From the NCBI RefSeq assembly GCF_002021815.1, contig NZ_CP019952.1:1829001-1893000 (forward strand): a stretch of 64,000 nucleotides of DNA, given 5' to 3'. Each line of letters starts with the position of its first letter. The first letter of the stretch is position 1. A program made the translations under genes and the position numbers. Source of the DNA: Pseudomonas parafulva (GTDB taxonomy: Bacteria; Pseudomonadota; Gammaproteobacteria; Pseudomonadales; Pseudomonadaceae). Under the pieces are notes generated by a model. That model ran no database searches. It saw nothing but the letters and a program-made list of their open reading frames with translations, and was not told the origin of the DNA. Shown here piece by piece: positions 58,901-64,000 of the stretch.

Positions 58901-59559
58901 TGCAGCATGTCGGGCAGGCGCATGTCGTGAACGTAGGTCAGTTCACCGGTGGCCTTGCCGGGAATGTCCACACGGGCGGTGCTGCGCCCGACCAACGTGT
59001 AGTCTTCGATGGGTTTGAGCGGCGCATCCTCGGCAATGTGCAACTGTTGGTTTTCACCCGCTACCAGTTCGGCGTAGCCCAGCGTGGTGCCGTCGTTGGT
59101 GATTACCGTGCCTTCTTCGATACGCAGCGACGCGGGCTCGCACCCAAGGCGCAGCGCCGCCCGTTGCAGCAAATGACGGCGTGCAGTCGCCGCAGCCTTG
59201 CGCAAGGGCACGGCTGAAATCTGCAGGGTGGCGCTGGCGATGGTCGCGCCTTGATTGGGCGCCCGCTCGGTATCGCCCAGCACCATGTGCACCTGGTCCA
59301 TGCGCAGGTTCAACTCTTCGGCGACGATCTGCGCCAGCGAGGTGCGGATACCGGTACCCAGGTCGACGTGGCCATTGAAGGCATAGACCCTGCCGTCGTC
59401 GCAGACGGCGATGAACAGCGCCAGTTCGCGCTCCCGGGTCACGGGCGTTACACCCTTGGCCACCGGGCCGGAAGGCGGGGTGATCTGATCGACGATCAGC
59501 AGCACGCCGGTCTTGGCCAGCAGTTGGTCACGGCTGGGCACCTGTTGCGAGTGGTTCAT
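55996..59559 (-). CDS. nicB: Nicotinate dehydrogenase large subunit NicB (Mo-binding domain fused to triple-cytochrome c)
   Basis: A 1,187-residue membrane-linked subunit that hydroxylates nicotinate to 6-hydroxynicotinate with NicA. An aldehyde-oxidase-type molybdopterin domain occupies about the first 730 residues (VDLGTGIRTSLAQIVAEELN; NQGATIASATLQISAVPLRKAA). A single hydrophobic helix (GGLAGVLGAALGMLATALPW, about 755-775) follows, then three c-type heme sites CAVCH, CTACH and CMACH. The hemes pass electrons to the respiratory chain. It starts by a 4-bp overlap with the nicA stop. Full length for the P. putida enzyme. Confidence 0.96.
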   Translation of the reverse strand: MNHSQQVPSRDQLLAKTGVLLIVDQITPPSGPVAKGVTPVTRERELALFIAVCDDGRVYAFNGHVDLGTGIRTSLAQIVAEELNLRMDQVHMVLGDTERAPNQGATIASATLQISAVPLRKAAATARRHLLQRAALRLGCEPASLRIEEGTVITNDGTTLGYAELVAGENQQLHIAEDAPLKPIEDYTLVGRSTARVDIPGKATGELTYVHDMRLPDMLHGRVIRPPYAGHDSGDFVGNSLLAVDESSIAHVPGVVAVVVIRDFVGVVAEREEQAIRAAQDLKISWKPFTGKLPDLSDVAQAIRNNPRVQRTVLDQGDVDAGLANASQRLSRTYLWPYQLHASIGPSCALADYTPGQIRVWSGTQNPHLLRADLAWLLACGEERIEIIRMEAAGCYGRNCADDVCADAVLLSRAVQRPVRVQLTREQEHAWEPKGTAQLMEIDGGLNADGSVAAYDFQTSYPSNGAPTLALLLTGAVEPVPALFEMGDRTSIPPYDYEHMRVTINDMTPLVRASWMRGVSAMPNSFAHESYIDELAFAAGVDPVEYRLKHLSDPRAIDLVKATAARADWQPHTQPMQSQGEGDVLRGRGFAYARYIHSKFPGFGAAWAAWVADVAVDRRTGEVAVTRVVIGHDAGMMVNPEGVRHQIHGNVIQSTSRVLKEQVSFEESTVASKEWGGYPILTFPELPAIDVMMLPRQHEAPMGSGESASVPSAAAIANAIFDATGIRFRELPITAERVRAALGGDGQGPGPSTQTQPASKRSKWWFGGLAGVLGAALGMLATALPWRSEIAPVTPPGAGSWSAAMLERGRQVAAAGDCAVCHTVSGGKVNAGGLAMQTPFGTLHTTNITPDPETGIGRWSFAAFERAMREGISRDGRHLYPAFPYTSFRTINDADMQALYAYLMSQPPVRQQAPTNQMRFPFNQRPLMAGWNALFLQRGEYQPDPQRSAQWNRGAYLVDGLGHCTACHSPRNLMGAEKAGSSYLAGGMVDGWEAPALNALGKSTTPWTEEELFNYLSTGFSEKHGVAAGPMGPVVSELATLPKSDVRAIAHYLRSLDGEPQSQAAKAPQPAETHVSLSNGERVFKGACMACHSDGQGPKLFGVSPSMAVNSNVHSELPDNLLRVILHGIPTPATRDLGYMPGFKDSLSDRQIADLAAYLRQRFAGDKPAWPGLAAKVAQVRANPGSH

Positions 59560-60029
59560 GCTTTCCTCCGGGTGTCGGCGGCGCGGCGCACGGCGCGCAG
59601 GATTTCGACGTGGGTGCCGCAGCGGCACAGGTTGCCGGACAGTTCGTTGCGAATCTGCTCATCGCTGGGCTGGGGGATTCGATCGAGCAGGGCCGTGGCG
59701 GTCATGATCATGCCGTTCATGCAGTAGCCGCATTGGGCTGCCTGCTCGTCGATGAACGCCTGCTGCACAGGGTGCGGCGCACGCTTGCAGCCCAGCCCTT
59801 CGAGGGTAGTGATCTCGCGGCCGACGGCCCCGGCCAGGGGGATGATGCAGGAGCGAGCGGCCACGCCGTCGATGATCACCGTACACGCGCCGCATTCACC
59901 CAGGCCGCAGCCGTACTTGGGGCCGTTCAGGCACAGGTCGTTGCGCAGGGTCAGCAGCAAGGGCGTTTCAGGCGGGGCGTCGACGTCGAACGACTGGCCG
60001 TTGACCTGCACGCAGAGGGTTGTTTGCAT
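59556..60029 (-). CDS. nicA: Nicotinate dehydrogenase small subunit NicA (two [2Fe-2S] clusters)
   Basis: A 157-residue iron-sulfur subunit of the xanthine-dehydrogenase family. The first cluster cysteines are in YGCGLGECGACTV (about residues 38-50) plus an upstream Cys, and the second in QCGYCMNGMIM and LCRCGTHVEI. It transfers electrons from the Mo centre of NicB. The ATG at 60029 (MQTTLCVQVNGQSF) is the family start; a longer frame upstream is not used. Operon nicAB. Confidence 0.97.
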   Translation of the reverse strand: MQTTLCVQVNGQSFDVDAPPETPLLLTLRNDLCLNGPKYGCGLGECGACTVIIDGVAARSCIIPLAGAVGREITTLEGLGCKRAPHPVQQAFIDEQAAQCGYCMNGMIMTATALLDRIPQPSDEQIRNELSGNLCRCGTHVEILRAVRRAADTRRKA

Positions 60030-60098
60030 GATGGGCTCATCTCTGGAGGTGACTTGCGCTACCGAAGCACCCACAGGTGGCGTGCATTTCGGTAAGTA

Positions 60099-60120
60099 CT
60101 CACTACATGAAATGAGTGAG
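60099..60120. promoter_or_regulatory. Candidate NicS operator upstream of nicAB
   Basis: A dyad ctcact (60099-60104) and agtgag (60115-60120) separated by 10 bp lies 70-90 bp upstream of the nicA start, in the gap between nicA and nicR. It has the size typical of TetR-family operators. Assignment to NicS is inference. Confidence 0.45.
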
Positions 60121-60228
60121 CAAGAAGCAGGCCAGGGATACGGATGAGCAGGGCAGGGGCAATGAGCTCACCGAATCGGTGGCTCAGGCAGGGCGTAAGA
60201 CGAGGAGGCTGTCCAGCCGTGATGCTGC

Positions 60229-60705
60229 TCAGGCCGCGCCGTCGTCGCTGTCGATCATTTTGCGCAGCAGGTACAAGATGGCCACGCGCTCAGCGGCATT
60301 GAGGCTGCCCATGCTCAGTTCACTGATCTGCCGGGCGCAAGGGATCATCGCATCGAGCAATGCCGCACCGCTGCCGGTGAGCGTGACGATCACCTTGCGC
60401 CGGTCTCCCGGGTCTGGCGAGAGCTGTACCAGTTCACGGGCTTTCAGGCGCTCGACGATGCCGCGAATGGTCGCCTGGTCCACGGCCGTGGCCTTGATCA
60501 ACTCGGCCTGAGAGCTGGGGCCATGGTCGCGCAGGGCGCACAGGGTGACGAATTGAATGGAGGTCAACTGTGGGTCGCACGCCTGCTGTTGGAAGATCGC
60601 CGTGTGCCGCTGGTAAGCCTTGCGCAGTAAGTGGCCCACCTGTTCGGTAACGTCGTAAGGGGCGGTGTCGTGGAGGGGGCTGCTGGGGGAAGTCTTGTTC
60701 GGCAT
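60229..60705 (-). CDS. nicR: MarR-family repressor NicR
   Basis: A 158-residue MarR-type regulator. In P. putida NicR represses nicX and nicCDEFTP and responds to 6-hydroxynicotinate. Helix-turn-helix: SSQAELIKATAVDQATIRGIVERLKARELV; wing: SPDPGDRRKVIVTLT. The ATG at 60705 (MPNKTSPSS) is preferred; the upstream ATG at 60747 would add 14 residues. It follows nicX by about 70 bp on the same strand. Confidence 0.93.
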   Translation of the reverse strand: MPNKTSPSSPLHDTAPYDVTEQVGHLLRKAYQRHTAIFQQQACDPQLTSIQFVTLCALRDHGPSSQAELIKATAVDQATIRGIVERLKARELVQLSPDPGDRRKVIVTLTGSGAALLDAMIPCARQISELSMGSLNAAERVAILYLLRKMIDSDDGAA

Positions 60706-60774
60706 GGGAGGGCTTGGGCTGGTGGAAAGGAGCTGGCCGGCCGCCAATAGCGGAGCGCCCGGCCAGTATAACTG

Positions 60775-61827
60775 TTATCGCGCCAGTGATTGCTGGGGCG
60801 CGACCACGTCCCCGGCCATGACCACCGCCTGATCGTCCAGGTAGATATCGCAATTGCGCAGCGGGATGTCCAGGTGGCAAGGGGTCTTGCGCTTGCCGCC
60901 CACTTCGGTGTTCGGGCCCGTGGAGAACAGGAAGTTGCCGTAGAACGCGCGGGCATCCATGCACATCCCGTCGTTGCGGTCGTGCAGGCCCATGGCAGTC
61001 CACTGGGCGCGCGGCTGCAAGCCCCAGCCGATGTGCGAGATGCCGTAGACCTCCGGGTCGTTGAAGTACTTGAGGTAGTCGCGCAGGTACTCGGCCTCGA
61101 AGCCGCCATGAATGCCGGTGATAAAGCCCTTTTCAATCTCGAGCGTGATGCGCTCACGGCAATAGTTCTTGAACGGCAGGATGATGTCGCCTACATCCAG
61201 GACCAGCGTGCCCTCGGCGCTGTCCTCGTTCGGCCAGGTGAACAGGAACCCGCTGGGCCAGTGATCCCAACGCCCTGGCTCGTCGGCGTAGCCGTACTCG
61301 GTGACTGCCGGGTACTGGCCGAGCGGTGCATGGAAGTCGCTGCCGGCCCTGGATCGCACATGCATGCTGCGCGCCTGCTTGAGCAGGGTTTCGGCAGCCA
61401 GTACCCGGCGCTTGTCGTCCTCGTTGGGCAGCATGCGCGCCAGCACTTCGGCGGGTTCCACTGCCAGCAGAATGCGGGTGCCAGTCTTGAGAATCTGCTC
61501 CTGCTCGGGGGAGTGCAGAAGCATCATCGTGTCGACGATCAGGTCGGCGGCCTCCAGCGCGCGCTGTGCCGCCAGGTTGCCGGTGAGTGCCGTATCGCCG
61601 CAGTAGGCGGTCATGTCACGGCCCATGGCGGTGGGGTGATTGAATGCCGGCAATTCCACGGCGTAGACCTTCGCCCCTAGTCGCTGCGCCGCTTCCATCG
61701 CGGCATTGACCGTGCGCGGATCGGAGTAATGGCTCTTGAGGACGGCAACGCTCTGGGTGTCGTCCACTCGGGACAGCTTCAGTACGTGCTCGAACATCTG
61801 GGTCAATTGTGCATTGCTCACCGGCAT
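60775..61827 (-). CDS. nicX: 2,5-dihydroxypyridine 5,6-dioxygenase NicX
   Basis: A 350-residue Fe(II) extradiol-type enzyme that opens 2,5-dihydroxypyridine to N-formylmaleamate. It starts MPVSNAQLTQMFEHVLKLSR, and later contains HAPLGQYPAVTEYGYADEPGRWDHWPSG (in part), EKGFITGIHGGFEAE and SHIGWGLQPRAQW. The candidate metal ligands (H and D/E in HWPSG, E in GFEAE, H in ISHIGWG) are my assignment. Full length; starts the nicXR operon and is divergent from nicC. Confidence 0.95.
   Translation of the reverse strand: MPVSNAQLTQMFEHVLKLSRVDDTQSVAVLKSHYSDPRTVNAAMEAAQRLGAKVYAVELPAFNHPTAMGRDMTAYCGDTALTGNLAAQRALEAADLIVDTMMLLHSPEQEQILKTGTRILLAVEPAEVLARMLPNEDDKRRVLAAETLLKQARSMHVRSRAGSDFHAPLGQYPAVTEYGYADEPGRWDHWPSGFLFTWPNEDSAEGTLVLDVGDIILPFKNYCRERITLEIEKGFITGIHGGFEAEYLRDYLKYFNDPEVYGISHIGWGLQPRAQWTAMGLHDRNDGMCMDARAFYGNFLFSTGPNTEVGGKRKTPCHLDIPLRNCDIYLDDQAVVMAGDVVAPQQSLAR

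Positions 61828-64000
<2,173 letters not shown>

Overview
The window is chromosomal DNA of a Pseudomonas of the P. putida group. The evidence is the conserved order monomeric idh, cspD, clpS, clpA, infA, bpt, aat, ftsK, lolA, rarA, crcB, serS, cysG, the tusDCBE-ybiB operon, P. putida-type REP elements, and a nicotinate-degradation (nic) cluster whose proteins closely match those I know from P. putida KT2440. The organism and gene names are recognised from sequence memory and motifs; no database search was run.

Layout. (1) 1-15.6 kb is housekeeping core: partial monomeric NADP-isocitrate dehydrogenase, cold-shock-like CspD, ClpS/ClpA protease components, the N-end-rule transferases Aat and Bpt with IF-1, FtsK, LolA, RarA, the fluoride channel CrcB, SerRS and siroheme synthase. 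Bpt and Aat add the destabilising N-terminal residues that ClpS hands to ClpA, so these neighbours form one N-degron pathway. (2) 15.6-28.3 kb, with REP/BIME elements near 15.7 and 25.1 kb, is an accessory catabolic unit. One operon encodes an SCP2-type thiolase, an acyl-CoA synthetase, two PPC/DUF296 proteins and an OprD-type porin. The divergent operon encodes a Tat-exported TRAP binding protein, a fused DctQM permease and an SDR. Both have near-consensus sigma-54 promoters flanking a shared inverted-repeat region, and a single-domain sigma-54 activator, a LysR regulator and a second SDR lie just downstream. Its substrate is unknown. (3) 28.3-34.4 kb is core again: glutathionyl-hydroquinone reductase, tusDCBE-ybiB, an NCS2 nucleobase permease, YccA/BI-1 and tRNA-Ser(UGA) preceded by a decayed tRNA-Ser copy.

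(4) 34.4-about 55.1 kb is a genomic island beginning at the tRNA-Ser 3' end. After a few small orphan genes (one a DUF2384 antitoxin-like domain) comes a five-gene minus-strand operon: PD-(D/E)XK nuclease, DinG-like helicase, pPIWI-RE Argonaute-like protein, class 2 OLD ATPase-nuclease and a minimal UvrD-like helicase. This joins the three-gene pPIWI-RE module to a Gabija-like OLD/UvrD pair. A 2,208-residue COG1112-type helicase with transglutaminase-like, DUF4011, Vsr-like nuclease and DUF3320 regions is divergent from it. I see no integrase, transposase or CRISPR array. The right edge holds an AraC pseudogene and a 43-bp perfect inverted repeat.

(5) 55.3-64 kb is the aerobic nicotinate pathway: nicS, nicB-nicA, nicR-nicX and the start of nicCD. 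NicAB hydroxylates nicotinate, NicC forms 2,5-dihydroxypyridine, NicX opens the ring and NicD removes formate. The nicCD operon continues past the window end.

The strongest candidates for undescribed biology are the composite pPIWI-RE/OLD-UvrD defence operon with its divergent giant helicase-nuclease, and the sigma-54-controlled thiolase/DUF296 catabolic unit.
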